Under the pieces are notes generated by a model. The model searched no databases. It worked only from the letters and a program-made list of their open reading frames with translations, and was not told the origin of the DNA. Shown one piece after another: positions 23,033-32,725 of a stretch of DNA of 64,000 nt. The translations under genes were made by a program, and so were the position numbers. Numbering within the stretch: the stretch's first letter is position 1; each line of letters opens with the position of its first letter. This stretch comes from Paramagnetospirillum caucaseum (GTDB lineage Bacteria > Pseudomonadota > Alphaproteobacteria > Rhodospirillales > Magnetospirillaceae). The DNA is taken from contig NZ_AONQ01000001.1 of NCBI RefSeq assembly GCF_000342045.1, positions 124,001-188,000 of the forward strand, written 5' to 3'.

Positions 23033-24789
23033 TGTGCGGCATCGCCGGCGTGATGACCGCCAACGGCCCGCCCGACGAATCGGTGCTGGACCGTCTGGCC
23101 GAGGCACTGGCCCATCGCGGCCCCGACGGGCGCGGACGCCATGTGGCGGGCAATGTGGGGCTGGTGCAGAACCGGCTGTCCATCATCGACCTGGAGGGCG
23201 GCAAGCAGCCCATCCTGGACGGCCAGGGCAACGCCATCGTGGCCAACGGCGAGGTCTACAACTACCTGGAGCTCAAGTCGGACATGGCGGGGCAGGCCTT
23301 CGCCACCGGCTCCGATTGCGAGCCGCCGCTCCACCTCTACCGCCACCAGGGCCCGGCCTTCGCCCGGTCCCTGCGCGGCATGTACGCCATCGCCATCCAC
23401 GATGCCGGGGCGGAACGGCTGGTCCTGGCCCGCGACCCGTTCGGCATCAAGCCGCTCTATCTGGTGGAGCAGGCCCCCGGCCTGGCCTTCGCCTCCGAGC
23501 CCCAGGCGCTGATCGCCGCCGGGCTGGCCCGGCCCCAGTTGGACCCGGTCGCCCTGGCCGAGCTGCTGCAATTGCAGTTCACCACCGGGACAAAGACCAT
23601 CTTCAAGGGCATCCGCCGCCTGGGCCCCGGCGAGACGGTGGTGGCGGAGGCCGGCTGCGTCCAGGAAAGCCGCCGCCTGCCCGCGCTTCCGGCCGGCGGC
23701 CCGCTGGAGGGCAGCCCCGACCGCCTGCTGGATGAACTGGACGACGTGCTGACCGAATCGGTGGAACTGCACCAGCGCTCGGACGTGCCCTACGGCATGT
23801 TCCTGTCGGGCGGCATCGATTCCTCGGTGGTGCTGGCCCTGATGGCCCGGCTCAACCCCAGGGGCGTGCTGGCCTTCACCGCCGGCTTCCCCGGCACCCG
23901 GGTCCACGACGAGCGCGCCCACGCCCGCGATCTGGCTCGCGCCACCGGCGCGCGGCATGTGGAGGTGGAGTTCGGGGAGACGGATTTCTGGACCCTGCTG
24001 CCCCTTGTCGCCGCCGCCATGGATGATCCGGCGGCCGATTACGCCTGCCTGCCCACCTTCAAGCTGGCCATGGAGGCCAGGAAGGAGGTCAAGGTCATCC
24101 TGTCGGGCGAGGGCGGCGACGAGCTGTTCGGCGGCTATGGCCGCTACCGCCACGCCATGCGCCCCTGGCCGCTGACCAAGCCCATGCGGCGGAGCGGCAC
24201 CTTCGACGGGCTGGGTGTTCTGCGGGACGGCGTCACCAATCACTGGCGCCACGGCATCAAGCTGGCCGAGCGGGCCGAGGCCCTGCCCGGCCGCACCCGC
24301 CTGCAGGCGGCCCAGGCGGTGGATTGCGCCGACTGGCTGCCCAACGACCTGCTGGCCAAGGCCGACCGCTGCCTGATGGCCAACGGCATCGAGGGCCGCG
24401 TGCCCTTCCTCGACCCGGTGGTGGCGGCCTTCGCCTTCCGCCTGCCCGACCACATGAAGGTCCGCAAGGGGTTGGGCAAGTGGCTGCTGCGCCGCTGGCT
24501 GGAAACGGCGCTGCCCGCCGCCCGGCCCTTCGAGAAGAAGCGCGGCTTCACCGTGCCGGTGGGCGAGTGGATCGCGGCCCGGCCCGAGATCGGCCAACTG
24601 GTGGCCCGCCAGCCCGGCATCGAGGAAATCTGCCATCCCGGCAAGGTCAGGCGCCTGTTCAAGGAGTGCTCGAAGGACACCGCCTTCGCCTGCTGGACCC
24701 TGCTGTTCTATGCCTTGTGGCACCGGCGGCACGTTCTCGGGCGGATTCCGAGTGGTGATACCTTTTCCGAGTTGGCGGATACGGTATAA
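23032..24789 (+). CDS. asnB: asparagine synthase, glutamine-hydrolysing
   Basis: A 585-residue AsnB-family protein. Cys2 (MCGIAGV) is the glutaminase nucleophile. The PP-loop FLSGGIDSS (about residue 262) marks the synthetase ATP site. The length fits the family. Next to glycosyltransferase genes, such enzymes often serve amidation of sugars or peptides in surface-polymer pathways rather than general asparagine supply, so its precise role is open. The ATG overlaps the preceding stop (TGATG). The dihydroorotase-like gene begins 28 bases after its stop codon. Confidence 0.92.
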   Translation: MCGIAGVMTANGPPDESVLDRLAEALAHRGPDGRGRHVAGNVGLVQNRLSIIDLEGGKQPILDGQGNAIVANGEVYNYLELKSDMAGQAFATGSDCEPPLHLYRHQGPAFARSLRGMYAIAIHDAGAERLVLARDPFGIKPLYLVEQAPGLAFASEPQALIAAGLARPQLDPVALAELLQLQFTTGTKTIFKGIRRLGPGETVVAEAGCVQESRRLPALPAGGPLEGSPDRLLDELDDVLTESVELHQRSDVPYGMFLSGGIDSSVVLALMARLNPRGVLAFTAGFPGTRVHDERAHARDLARATGARHVEVEFGETDFWTLLPLVAAAMDDPAADYACLPTFKLAMEARKEVKVILSGEGGDELFGGYGRYRHAMRPWPLTKPMRRSGTFDGLGVLRDGVTNHWRHGIKLAERAEALPGRTRLQAAQAVDCADWLPNDLLAKADRCLMANGIEGRVPFLDPVVAAFAFRLPDHMKVRKGLGKWLLRRWLETALPAARPFEKKRGFTVPVGEWIAARPEIGQLVARQPGIEEICHPGKVRRLFKECSKDTAFACWTLLFYALWHRRHVLGRIPSGDTFSELADTV

Positions 24790-24817
24790 TCATCCGAATT
24801 TCCAGTTGGAGAGTGCC

Positions 24818-26149
24818 ATGGCCCAGACCTTCGACCTGATCCTGCGCAATGGCATCGCCGTGACGCCCAACGGACCCCAGCGCACCGACATCGCGGTGTC
24901 CGACGGCCGCATCCGGGCCATCGGCGACCTGCTGGGCGCCTCGGCCGCCGACGAAATCGACCTGCGCGGCCTGACCGTGTTGCCCGGCGTGATCGACACC
25001 CAGGTGCATTTCCGCGAACCGGGCCTCGAGCACAAGGAGGATCTGGAGAGCGGCACGCGGGCCGCCGCCCAGGGCGGCGTGGTGGCCATCTTCGAGATGC
25101 CCAACACCAAGCCGTCCACCACCACCGCCGACGCCATCCGCGACAAGCTGGCCCGCGCCCGGGGCCGCGCCTGGGTGGACCATGCCTTCTTCATCGGCGC
25201 CGCCTCGGACAATGTCGGCCATCTGGCCGAGTGGGAGCGCATCCCCGGCTGCGCCGGCGTCAAGGTGTTCATGGGATCAAGTACCGGCAGCCTGCTGGTG
25301 GACGACGATTCCACCCTGGCCGCCGTTCTGGCCCAGGGCTTCCGCCGCATCGCCGTCCATTGCGAGGACGAGGGCCGCCTGATCGAGCGCAAGCATCTGG
25401 CCGAGGAAGGGGCGCATCCCCGCGTCCATCACCAGTGGCGCGACGAGGAAACCGCCCTGAAGGCCACCACCCGGCTGATCAGTCTGGCGGAAAAGGCCGG
25501 GCGGCGCGTCCACGTGCTGCACGTCACCACCGCCGAGGAAATGGCCTTCCTGGGCGGGCACAAGGATCTCGCCACGGTGGAGACCACGCCCCAGCACCTG
25601 ACCCTGGCGGCCCCCGAATGCTACGAGCGGCTGGGCACCTACGCCCAGATGAACCCGCCCATCCGCGAGGCCCGCCACCGCGACGCCCTGTGGAAGGCCA
25701 TCACCGACGGCACGGTGGACGTGCTGGGCTCGGACCACGCGCCCCACACCCGCGAGGAAAAGGACAAGCCCTACCCCGCCAGCCCGTCAGGCATGACCGG
25801 GGTGCAGACCCTGGTGCCCATCATGCTCGACCATGTCAACCAGGGCCGCCTCAGCCTGGAACGCCTGGTGGACCTGACCAGCGCCGGGCCGGCCCGCATC
25901 TACAACATCACCGGCAAGGGCCGCATCGCGGTGGGCTACGACGCCGACTTCACCATCGTGGACATGCGGGCCGAGCGCACCATCACCAACGGCTGGATCG
26001 AAAGCCGCTGCGGCTGGACACCCTTCGACGGGCGCAAGGTCACCGGCTGGCCCATCGCCACCATCGTGCGCGGCCTGACGGTGATGCGCGACGGGCAATT
26101 GCTGGGCTCGGCGGCGGGCGAGCCAGTCCGCTTCCAGGAAAGCCGCTAG
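24818..26149 (+). CDS. pyrC: dihydroorotase-like amidohydrolase
   Basis: A 443-residue class-I dihydroorotase-like protein. Later metal and substrate motifs are intact: the carboxylated-lysine segment GVKVFMGSS, HCEDEGR, VHVLHVTT and LGSDHAPHTR. The first motif reads DTQVHFREPG, so the first His of the usual H-x-H pair is Gln. I believe this variant is common in alphaproteobacterial homologues. It may therefore be a true dihydroorotase with altered metal coordination, or a related cyclic-amide hydrolase. The start at 24818 is supported by GTTGGAGAG. The sensor kinase gene begins 12 bases after its stop. Confidence 0.8.
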   Translation: MAQTFDLILRNGIAVTPNGPQRTDIAVSDGRIRAIGDLLGASAADEIDLRGLTVLPGVIDTQVHFREPGLEHKEDLESGTRAAAQGGVVAIFEMPNTKPSTTTADAIRDKLARARGRAWVDHAFFIGAASDNVGHLAEWERIPGCAGVKVFMGSSTGSLLVDDDSTLAAVLAQGFRRIAVHCEDEGRLIERKHLAEEGAHPRVHHQWRDEETALKATTRLISLAEKAGRRVHVLHVTTAEEMAFLGGHKDLATVETTPQHLTLAAPECYERLGTYAQMNPPIREARHRDALWKAITDGTVDVLGSDHAPHTREEKDKPYPASPSGMTGVQTLVPIMLDHVNQGRLSLERLVDLTSAGPARIYNITGKGRIAVGYDADFTIVDMRAERTITNGWIESRCGWTPFDGRKVTGWPIATIVRGLTVMRDGQLLGSAAGEPVRFQESR

Positions 26150-26160
26150 GCGCCGCCCCG

Positions 26161-28218
26161 GTGGATCTTCGCCCCTCCAATCGCCGGATCGTGGTGGGAT
26201 TGCTGGGAGTGATGCTCCTGGTGCTGTGGGGCTTCGTCGCCTACTGGTCGTGGTCGCAGCGCAAGAAGATCCTCGTCTCCAACACCGTGATCCTCGAACA
26301 GCTGACCACGGCGGCCGAGGAACAGACGCTGCGCCTGTTCCGCCACGCCGAGACCTCGTTGACGGTCAGCAATCACTGGCTGGCCGAACATCCCCATCTC
26401 GACCCCGGCGACACGCCCTCGTTCATCGCCCTGGTGGACCGCCTGCGCCACATGTCGGACGGTATGCTGGAAATCCGCATGGTGACCCGGTCGGGCGGGC
26501 TGCACTACATCCCCCGGCGCGGCCCCCGGCCCCTGGCCGACGTCTCGGACCGCGACTACGTCAAGGCCCAGACCCGCATGGAGACCCGCGGCTTCTTCAT
26601 CGGCAACCCGGTGATCAGCCGGGTGAGCGGCAAGTGGGGCATTCCCGTCTCCATCCCGGTGGACAAGGGCGGCGGCGACGTGGGCGTGCTGTTCGCCGCC
26701 ATCGAACTGGACCGCATCACCAAGACCTTCGAGGCCGAGCGCATCAAGCCGTCCGGTTCGGTGGCCATCCTCAGGGCCGACGGCACCTTCCTGTTCCGGG
26801 TGCCGCAGGAGGACCACGTGATCGGCCTCAACATCGCCGATACGCCGTCCTTCAAGGAGAACTACGCCCTGTCGCTCCGGGGGATCTTCCGCTCGTCCAG
26901 CCAGTTCGTCGACGGCAAGGAGCGCATGGTGTCGTTCCAGCGACTGCGCGACTATCCGCTGATCGTCATCGTCACCGCCGGCATCGACGACCTGCTGGCC
27001 CCCTGGCGCCGCGAGACGGCCACCCTGGTGGCCATCGCCGGGCTGGTCAGCGTGGCCATCGGCCTGCTGGCCCTGATCCTGCTGCGCGCCATGAAGGCCG
27101 AGGAGAAGGCCCAGAAGGCCACCGAACGGGCCCGGCGCGAGGCCGAACTGATCCTGACCACGGCGGGCGAGGGCATCTGCGGCATCGATACCGCCGGAAA
27201 CGTCACCTTCATGAACCCCGCCGCCCGGGCCATGCTGGGCTGGGAGCACGACAATCCCATCGGCCTCAACCTGCACGCCGCCAACCACCACAGCCGCCCC
27301 GACGGCTCGACCTATCCCGGCGAGGACTGCCCGGTCAGCCGCACCCTGGGCGACGGCGAAACCCGCGAGGTGCTGGGCGAGACCTTCTGGCGGACCAATG
27401 GAGCCGGCTTTCCGGTGGAATTCATCGTCACCGGCATCCTGGACGAAGGCACCGTCAAGGGTGCCGTGCTGGTGTTCCGCGACATCAGCGACCGGCTGGC
27501 GTCGGAACAGGCGCTGACCCTCCAGGCCACCGAACTGTCGCGTTCCAACGCCGATCTCGAACAGTTCGCCTACGTGGCCAGCCACGACCTGCGCGAGCCG
27601 CTGCGCCAGGTGGCCAGTTTCGTATCGCTGCTGGAGCGCCGCTACGGCCCGACCCTGGACGGCGATGCGCGGGACTACATCACCTATGCCCGCGACGGCG
27701 CCAAGCGCATGGACCGGTTGATCATCGACCTGCTGGAATTCTCGCGCATCGGCCACCGCTCCCTGCCGGTGGAGGCGGTCAACATGGGCGACGTCATCGA
27801 CGAGGCCATCGCCAACCTGCGCACCGCCATTGTCGAATCCGGCGCCCAGGTGGAACGGTCCTCCGGCATGCCGGTGCTGCGCCTGGTCCGCGACGACATG
27901 GTGCGCCTGTTCCAGAACCTGATCGGCAACGCCCTGAAATACAGCCACCCGGAACGCACCCCCATCGTCCGCGTCGCCGCCCGCAAGGATGCCGACGGCT
28001 GGGTGGTGTCGGTGGCCGACAACGGCCTGGGCATCGACCCGCAATTTTCCGAGCGCATCTTCGGCATCTTCCAGCGCCTGCACACCCGCGACAAGTTCGA
28101 GGGCACCGGCATCGGGCTGGCCATCGTCAAGAAGATCGTCGAGCGGGCCGACGGCCGGGTCTGGGTGGATTCCGTCCCCGGCGAGGGCAGCACCTTCCAC
28201 GTCTTCCTGCCGGCTTGA
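26161..28218 (+). CDS. membrane sensor histidine kinase
   Basis: A 685-residue kinase. Two transmembrane helices (about 10-28 and 283-306) flank a periplasmic sensor of dCache-like character. A PAS domain (about 320-440, ILTTAGEGICGID) is followed by a HisKA region with the phospho-His in ASHDLREPL (about residue 475) and an ATPase domain with NLIGNALKYS, DNGLGID and GTGIGLAI. The layout is similar to phytochrome-type hybrid kinases of Alphaproteobacteria, which respond to unknown signals. The start is a GTG at 26161, 12 bases after the previous gene. No response regulator is adjacent. Confidence 0.88.
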   Translation: MDLRPSNRRIVVGLLGVMLLVLWGFVAYWSWSQRKKILVSNTVILEQLTTAAEEQTLRLFRHAETSLTVSNHWLAEHPHLDPGDTPSFIALVDRLRHMSDGMLEIRMVTRSGGLHYIPRRGPRPLADVSDRDYVKAQTRMETRGFFIGNPVISRVSGKWGIPVSIPVDKGGGDVGVLFAAIELDRITKTFEAERIKPSGSVAILRADGTFLFRVPQEDHVIGLNIADTPSFKENYALSLRGIFRSSSQFVDGKERMVSFQRLRDYPLIVIVTAGIDDLLAPWRRETATLVAIAGLVSVAIGLLALILLRAMKAEEKAQKATERARREAELILTTAGEGICGIDTAGNVTFMNPAARAMLGWEHDNPIGLNLHAANHHSRPDGSTYPGEDCPVSRTLGDGETREVLGETFWRTNGAGFPVEFIVTGILDEGTVKGAVLVFRDISDRLASEQALTLQATELSRSNADLEQFAYVASHDLREPLRQVASFVSLLERRYGPTLDGDARDYITYARDGAKRMDRLIIDLLEFSRIGHRSLPVEAVNMGDVIDEAIANLRTAIVESGAQVERSSGMPVLRLVRDDMVRLFQNLIGNALKYSHPERTPIVRVAARKDADGWVVSVADNGLGIDPQFSERIFGIFQRLHTRDKFEGTGIGLAIVKKIVERADGRVWVDSVPGEGSTFHVFLPA

Positions 28219-28313
28219 CCGCCATCATGCCGCCGGGACGCGGCGGCCGCTAATCTTCCCCTCGCCATCCCGGCTCCAGACCGGGACGGCGACAAGAGAA
28301 AGGCCACCCTTCC

Positions 28314-28619
28314 ATGATCACCGAAGACGAAATCCGCGAAGCGCTCTGCCAGGTCATCGATCCCGACGTGGGCGTCAACATCGTCGACCTGGGGCTGGTG
28401 GAAAATATCCGCATCGCGCCGGAAGGCATCTATGTGGACCTGATCATGACCACGCCGGCCTGCCCGCAAAGCGCCTATCTCAGCGACGAATCCGAACGGG
28501 TGGTGCGCGCCGCCGCCAAGGACGAGGTGCCGGTGAGCGTCGAGGTGCTGGACTCCCCCTTCTGGGAACCCGGCCGCATGTCGGCCTCGGCCAAGTCCAT
28601 CATGGGCTGGCCCGGCTGA
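28314..28619 (+). CDS. DUF59 (MIP18-like) Fe-S assembly protein
   Basis: A 101-residue DUF59 protein: ALCQVIDPDVGVNIVDLGLV, then MTTPACPQS with the conserved Cys. Relatives (SufT, PaaD, Mrp N-terminus) help to assemble or insert Fe-S clusters. It is more like the compact stand-alone type than PaaD, which is longer. The stop overlaps the next start (TGATG), so it is coupled to the membrane protein at 28619. AGAAAGG lies upstream of the ATG. Confidence 0.88.
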   Translation: MITEDEIREALCQVIDPDVGVNIVDLGLVENIRIAPEGIYVDLIMTTPACPQSAYLSDESERVVRAAAKDEVPVSVEVLDSPFWEPGRMSASAKSIMGWPG

Positions 28620-29668
28620 TGAGCGTCACGCTCCGCCGCCTGCCGCTGCTGATCGCCGGAGCCGTCTCCCTGGTGGCCGGCATCATCGCCGGCGAGGGCC
28701 GCCTGGGCTGGCCGGTGGGCGGCGCCGGTCTGGCGCTGGCGCACGGGCCGCTGATGATCTGCGGCTTCTTCGGCACGGTGATCGGGCTGGAGCGCGCCGT
28801 CGCCCTGGGCAAGCCCTGGGGTTACGGCTCGCCGCTGTTCACCGCGCTGGGCGGCATTCTGCTGATCGCCGGATCGCCGCAGGCCGGAGCCGCCCTGTTG
28901 CTGGCGGGCAGCCTGACCTTCGTCGCCATGAGCCTGAACGTCATCGGCCGTCAGCGCGAGGTGTTCACCGTGGTGCTCGGCCTGGGTGGCCTGGCCTGGG
29001 CGGCGGGCAATCTGGCCTGGCTGTGGAGCGGCGACGCCGCCGCCGCAGTCCCCCCGTGGGCCGCCTTCCTGGTGCTGACCATCGCCGGCGAGCGCTTGGA
29101 ACTGTCCCGTTTCCTGCCGCCATGGCGCTGGCGCACCCCCACCCTGATTCCGCCGCTGCTCCTGCTGCTGGCCGGTGCCGTGCCGTCGTCCTGGTCGTGG
29201 CAGCTGTTCGGCGGCGGCCTTGCCCTGCTGACCCTGTGGTCGCTGGTGAACGACGTGGTGCGACGCACCATCCGCCAGCCCGGCCTGACCCGCTATGTGG
29301 CGGTCTGCCTGCTGTCCGGCTATTTCTGGTCGCTGGCCGCCGGCCTGCTGATGACCGGCCTGGCGCCGGGCGAGACCGGGGTGCGCTACGACGCCGCCCT
29401 GCATTGCCTGTTCGTCGGCTTCGTCTTCGCCATGGTCTACGGCCATGCTCCCGTCATCCTGCCCGCCGTGCTGCGGGTGGCGGTGCCCTACAAGCCGGTG
29501 TTCTACCTGCCGCTGTTCCTTCTGCACGCCTCGCTGCTGCTGCGGGTGGCGGGCGACCTGCTGGACATCCACGCGGTGCGCCAGTGGGGCGGAATGGGCA
29601 ATGCGGCGGCCATCGCCCTGTTCATCGTCACCATGCTGGCGACGGTGCTGGGGGCGCGGAAGCGGTAG
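28619..29668 (+). CDS. polytopic membrane protein, NnrS-like
   Basis: A 349-residue protein with about eleven hydrophobic helices. His-containing segments HGPLMICGFFGTVIG (about 41-55) and FVFAMVYGHAPVILPAV recall NnrS and related haem-copper membrane proteins linked to nitric-oxide metabolism, which have His-rich helices. The match is by eye only. It overlaps the DUF59 gene, and the pair may support assembly of a metal centre. It ends one base before the stop of the converging hrpB. Confidence 0.7.
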   Translation: MSVTLRRLPLLIAGAVSLVAGIIAGEGRLGWPVGGAGLALAHGPLMICGFFGTVIGLERAVALGKPWGYGSPLFTALGGILLIAGSPQAGAALLLAGSLTFVAMSLNVIGRQREVFTVVLGLGGLAWAAGNLAWLWSGDAAAAVPPWAAFLVLTIAGERLELSRFLPPWRWRTPTLIPPLLLLLAGAVPSSWSWQLFGGGLALLTLWSLVNDVVRRTIRQPGLTRYVAVCLLSGYFWSLAAGLLMTGLAPGETGVRYDAALHCLFVGFVFAMVYGHAPVILPAVLRVAVPYKPVFYLPLFLLHASLLLRVAGDLLDIHAVRQWGGMGNAAAIALFIVTMLATVLGARKR

Positions 29669-32164
29669 TTATTTGCGCGGCTTGATCCGCGCCGTGGGTT
29701 CAGCCTGCATGGGGTCGTCGGGCCACCAGTGCTTGGGGTACTGGCCCTTGAGGTCGGCCTTCACCTGCTTGTAGGCGTTGGCCCAGAAGCTGGCGAGGTC
29801 GCGGGTCACCTGCACCGGGCGCCGCGCCGGCGACAGCAGGTGGAGCAGGAGCGCGACCTTGCCCCCGCCGATCCTGGGCGTCTCGGCGCAGGCGAACATC
29901 TCCTGCAGCCGCACCGCCAGCACCGGCACCTCGCCGGAATAGTCGATGGGAACGCGCGAGCCGGACGGCACCTCCATATGGGTGGGAGCAAGCTCGTCCA
30001 GGCGCTTCCTTTGTTCCCACGACAGCAGGCCGGCAAGCGCCGTCCCCAGGTCGAGCCGCGCCAGATGGGCGCGCCGCGTGATGCCCGCCAGATAGGGCGC
30101 CAGCCATTCCTCCAACCCGGCCAGCAGCGCCGCCCCGGACAGATCGGGCCAGCCGTGATCGGGTTCCAGCCCGCGCGCGAAGGCGACGCGGCGGCACAGG
30201 CGCTCCAGTTCCGGCGTCCAGGGCAGGCAGGCCAGCCCCATCTGCCGCACGCCCTCGGCCATGGCGGCGGCCAGCGCCTCCGGATCGGCGGATTTCAGCG
30301 GCATGTCCTCGAGAACCAACGACCACAGCAGACGCCGGGCGCGGGCCTGCACCACCTCGTCGCGCCCGTCCCAGCGACACACCGTCTCGGCGCGGATGTC
30401 GCCCTCGAACCGCGCCTCGATCCCGGCCAGGGTCAGGGGGGCGGCCAGGAAGATGCGCGCCTCGCGGCGGTCGCCGTCGGTCTCGGCCAGAGCCAGCCAT
30501 TCCTCGGCGGCCAGCGGCTCGTGGGAGGCGAACACCGCCCCGCCGCCGCCGGTCGTGGCGTAGCGCGGTTCACCCCCCGGCCGGCGGCGGGCGATGCGGT
30601 CGGGATAGGCGAAGGCCAGCAGCAACCCGGCATCGCGGCCGTCGCCCGCCTGTTCGCCGCCCTTGAGCCCCAGGCGGCGGCGCAGGTCGCGGGCCGACTG
30701 GCGGGCGCGGGCCAGGGCGCCCCGGTCCACCGGCAGCCCCCGCTCCTCGCCGCGCAGGGCATCGAGGCGCAGACGGATGTCGCCGTCGCGGGCATCGCGG
30801 CCGGGACGCAGCACGTCGCGCTCCTCCAGCAGGGCGGCAAGATCGCACGCCAGCCCGCCCAGCCCCGCCTCGCGCCCCCGCAGCACCATGTGGGCGAGGC
30901 GGGGATGCAGGCCGAGGCGGGCCATGGCCTTGCCATGGGCGGTGATGCGCAGGGTGCCGTCCAGCGCCCCCAGTTCGCCCAGCAATGCGCGGGCCTGGGC
31001 CAGATGGGCGGCGGGCGGCGGATCGAGCCAGGACAGGGTCTCCGCCTCGCCCACTCCCCATTGGGCGAGGTCGAGGGCCAGCGGCGCCAGGTCGGCCTCG
31101 GTCATCTCGGGCGCGGTGAAGGGCAACAGGGCGCGGTCGTCGGCCTCGGACCACAGGCGATAACACACCCCCGGCCCCAGACGCCCGGCGCGGCCGCGGC
31201 GCTGGTCGGCCCCGGCGCGGGACACCGGCAACGTCACCAGCCGGGTCATACCCGAACCGGGGTCGAAGCGCGCCGCCCGCATGCGCCCGCAATCCACCAC
31301 CACCCTCACCCCCTCGATGGTCAGCGAGGTCTCGGCGATGCTGGTGGCCAGCACCACCTTGCGTCCGCCGTCGCGGCGCGGACGGATGGCGGCGTCCTGG
31401 GCCTCCTGCGACAGGTCGCCGTAGAGGGGGGCGAGCAGGACGCCCCTGGCCGCCGGATGCCCGGCCAGCAGGGATTCGACCCGGCGGATTTCCCCCGCCC
31501 CGGGCAGGAAGACCAGCACGTCCCCCTCTTCCTCGTCCAAGGCGCGGGCCACGGCGGCGGCCACCGCGTCCAGGAAGGCGCGGGGCTCTGGCCGGGCCAG
31601 GAAGCGGGTCTGGACGTCGAAGGCGCGGCCCCGGCTGGTCACCACCGGGACGCCGCCCATCAGGCGGGCCACCGGCTCGCCGTCCAGGGTCGCCGACATC
31701 ACCACCAGCTTCAGGTCGTCGCGGATGGCCTGGCGGCTCTCCAAGGCCAGGGCGAGGCCGAGATCGGCGAACAGCGAGCGTTCGTGGAACTCGTCGAAGA
31801 TCACCAGCCCGACGCCGTCCAGGGACGGATCGTCCTGGATCATGCGGTTGAGGATGCCCTCGGTCACCACCTCGATGCGGGTTTTGGGTCCGACGCGGGA
31901 GTCGAAGCGGATGCGCCAGCCCACCGTTTCCCCCGGCGGCTCGGCCAGGGTGGCGGCCATACGGGTGGCGGCGGCCCGCGCCGCCAGACGCCGGGGCTCC
32001 AGCATCAGGATGCGGTTTCCCGCCAGCCAGGGCTCGTCCAGCAGGGCGAGCGGCACGCGGGTGGTCTTGCCCGCCCCCGGCGGGGCCTGCAGCACCAGGC
32101 CGTGGGATCGGGCCAGGGCGGCCCGGATTTCGGGGATCACCGCCTCGATGGGTAAATCATGCAT
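29669..32164 (-). CDS. hrpB: ATP-dependent helicase HrpB
   Basis: An 831-residue DEAH-box helicase. Motifs include GAPGAGKTTRVP (Walker A), DEFHERS (motif II, DEFH as is usual in HrpB), SATLDGEP (motif III) and QRRGRAGRLGPG (motif VI). The C-terminal portion (QVTRDLASFWANAY, YPKHWWPDDP) is typical of HrpB. The cellular role is not established in general. The start is ATG at 32164, with little ribosome site. It converges on the membrane protein gene. Confidence 0.95.
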   Translation of the reverse strand: MHDLPIEAVIPEIRAALARSHGLVLQAPPGAGKTTRVPLALLDEPWLAGNRILMLEPRRLAARAAATRMAATLAEPPGETVGWRIRFDSRVGPKTRIEVVTEGILNRMIQDDPSLDGVGLVIFDEFHERSLFADLGLALALESRQAIRDDLKLVVMSATLDGEPVARLMGGVPVVTSRGRAFDVQTRFLARPEPRAFLDAVAAAVARALDEEEGDVLVFLPGAGEIRRVESLLAGHPAARGVLLAPLYGDLSQEAQDAAIRPRRDGGRKVVLATSIAETSLTIEGVRVVVDCGRMRAARFDPGSGMTRLVTLPVSRAGADQRRGRAGRLGPGVCYRLWSEADDRALLPFTAPEMTEADLAPLALDLAQWGVGEAETLSWLDPPPAAHLAQARALLGELGALDGTLRITAHGKAMARLGLHPRLAHMVLRGREAGLGGLACDLAALLEERDVLRPGRDARDGDIRLRLDALRGEERGLPVDRGALARARQSARDLRRRLGLKGGEQAGDGRDAGLLLAFAYPDRIARRRPGGEPRYATTGGGGAVFASHEPLAAEEWLALAETDGDRREARIFLAAPLTLAGIEARFEGDIRAETVCRWDGRDEVVQARARRLLWSLVLEDMPLKSADPEALAAAMAEGVRQMGLACLPWTPELERLCRRVAFARGLEPDHGWPDLSGAALLAGLEEWLAPYLAGITRRAHLARLDLGTALAGLLSWEQRKRLDELAPTHMEVPSGSRVPIDYSGEVPVLAVRLQEMFACAETPRIGGGKVALLLHLLSPARRPVQVTRDLASFWANAYKQVKADLKGQYPKHWWPDDPMQAEPTARIKPRK

Positions 32165-32297
32165 TTTTCGTACTTATACGATCGCGCCGCCAAACTTTAG
32201 ACCAAAGGCAGCCCTGAGCCTCTTGAAATCGACACAATCCTAGGGGATAAGGGACGCATCGCGCCACTCATCCATATCTGCGCAATTGGAGATTCTG

Positions 32298-32663
32298 ATG
32301 CTCAACACCAAGAAGCTGGGCCTCGTCCTCGGAGCCGCCCTCCTCGCCGCCCCGTTTGCCGCTTCCGCCCAGGAGGCCCCGGCCGCTTTCAACCAGTGCA
32401 AGGCCTGCCACAAGGTCGAAGCCGGCAAGAACGGCGTCGGCCCCAGCCTGTCCGGCGTCTACGGCCGCAAGGCCGGCGGCGAGCCGGCCTTCAAGTATTC
32501 CGACGCCATGAAGAACTCGGGCCTGACCTGGGACGACGCCGGTCTGACCAAGTACCTGTCCGACCCCAAGGGCTCGGTCCCCGGCAACAAGATGGCCTTC
32601 GCCGGCATCAAGAAGCCCGAAGACCTGGCCGCCGTCATCGCCTATCTGAAGACCGTGAAGTAA
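32298..32663 (+). CDS. small periplasmic c-type cytochrome
   Basis: A 121-residue class-I cytochrome c. A signal peptide ends AASAQ. One haem site, CKACH (Cys34, Cys37, His38), and a distal Met in GNKMAF supply the haem ligands. It is a soluble electron carrier of the c2/c550 type. A TTG-initiated longer frame begins four codons earlier, but the ATG at 32298 has GGAGATTCTG upstream. It is followed by a strong terminator. Confidence 0.92.
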   Translation: MLNTKKLGLVLGAALLAAPFAASAQEAPAAFNQCKACHKVEAGKNGVGPSLSGVYGRKAGGEPAFKYSDAMKNSGLTWDDAGLTKYLSDPKGSVPGNKMAFAGIKKPEDLAAVIAYLKTVK

Positions 32664-32687
32664 GACTTCACGGCTTTCGGGTTCCGG

Positions 32688-32725
32688 CGCCGCCGCCTTC
32701 GCAAGAGGGCGGCGGCGTTGTTTTT
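32688..32725 (+). terminator. rho-independent terminator
   Basis: CGCCGCCGCC (32688-32697) pairs with GGCGGCGGCG (32708-32717), followed by TTGTTTTT. It ends the cytochrome c transcript just before the converging gene stop at 32724. Confidence 0.85.

Noticed and set aside
26146-28200. Long minus-strand frame opposite the sensor kinase
   Set aside because: No domain, His/Gln/Gly-rich antisense composition. The kinase motifs on the plus strand are intact.
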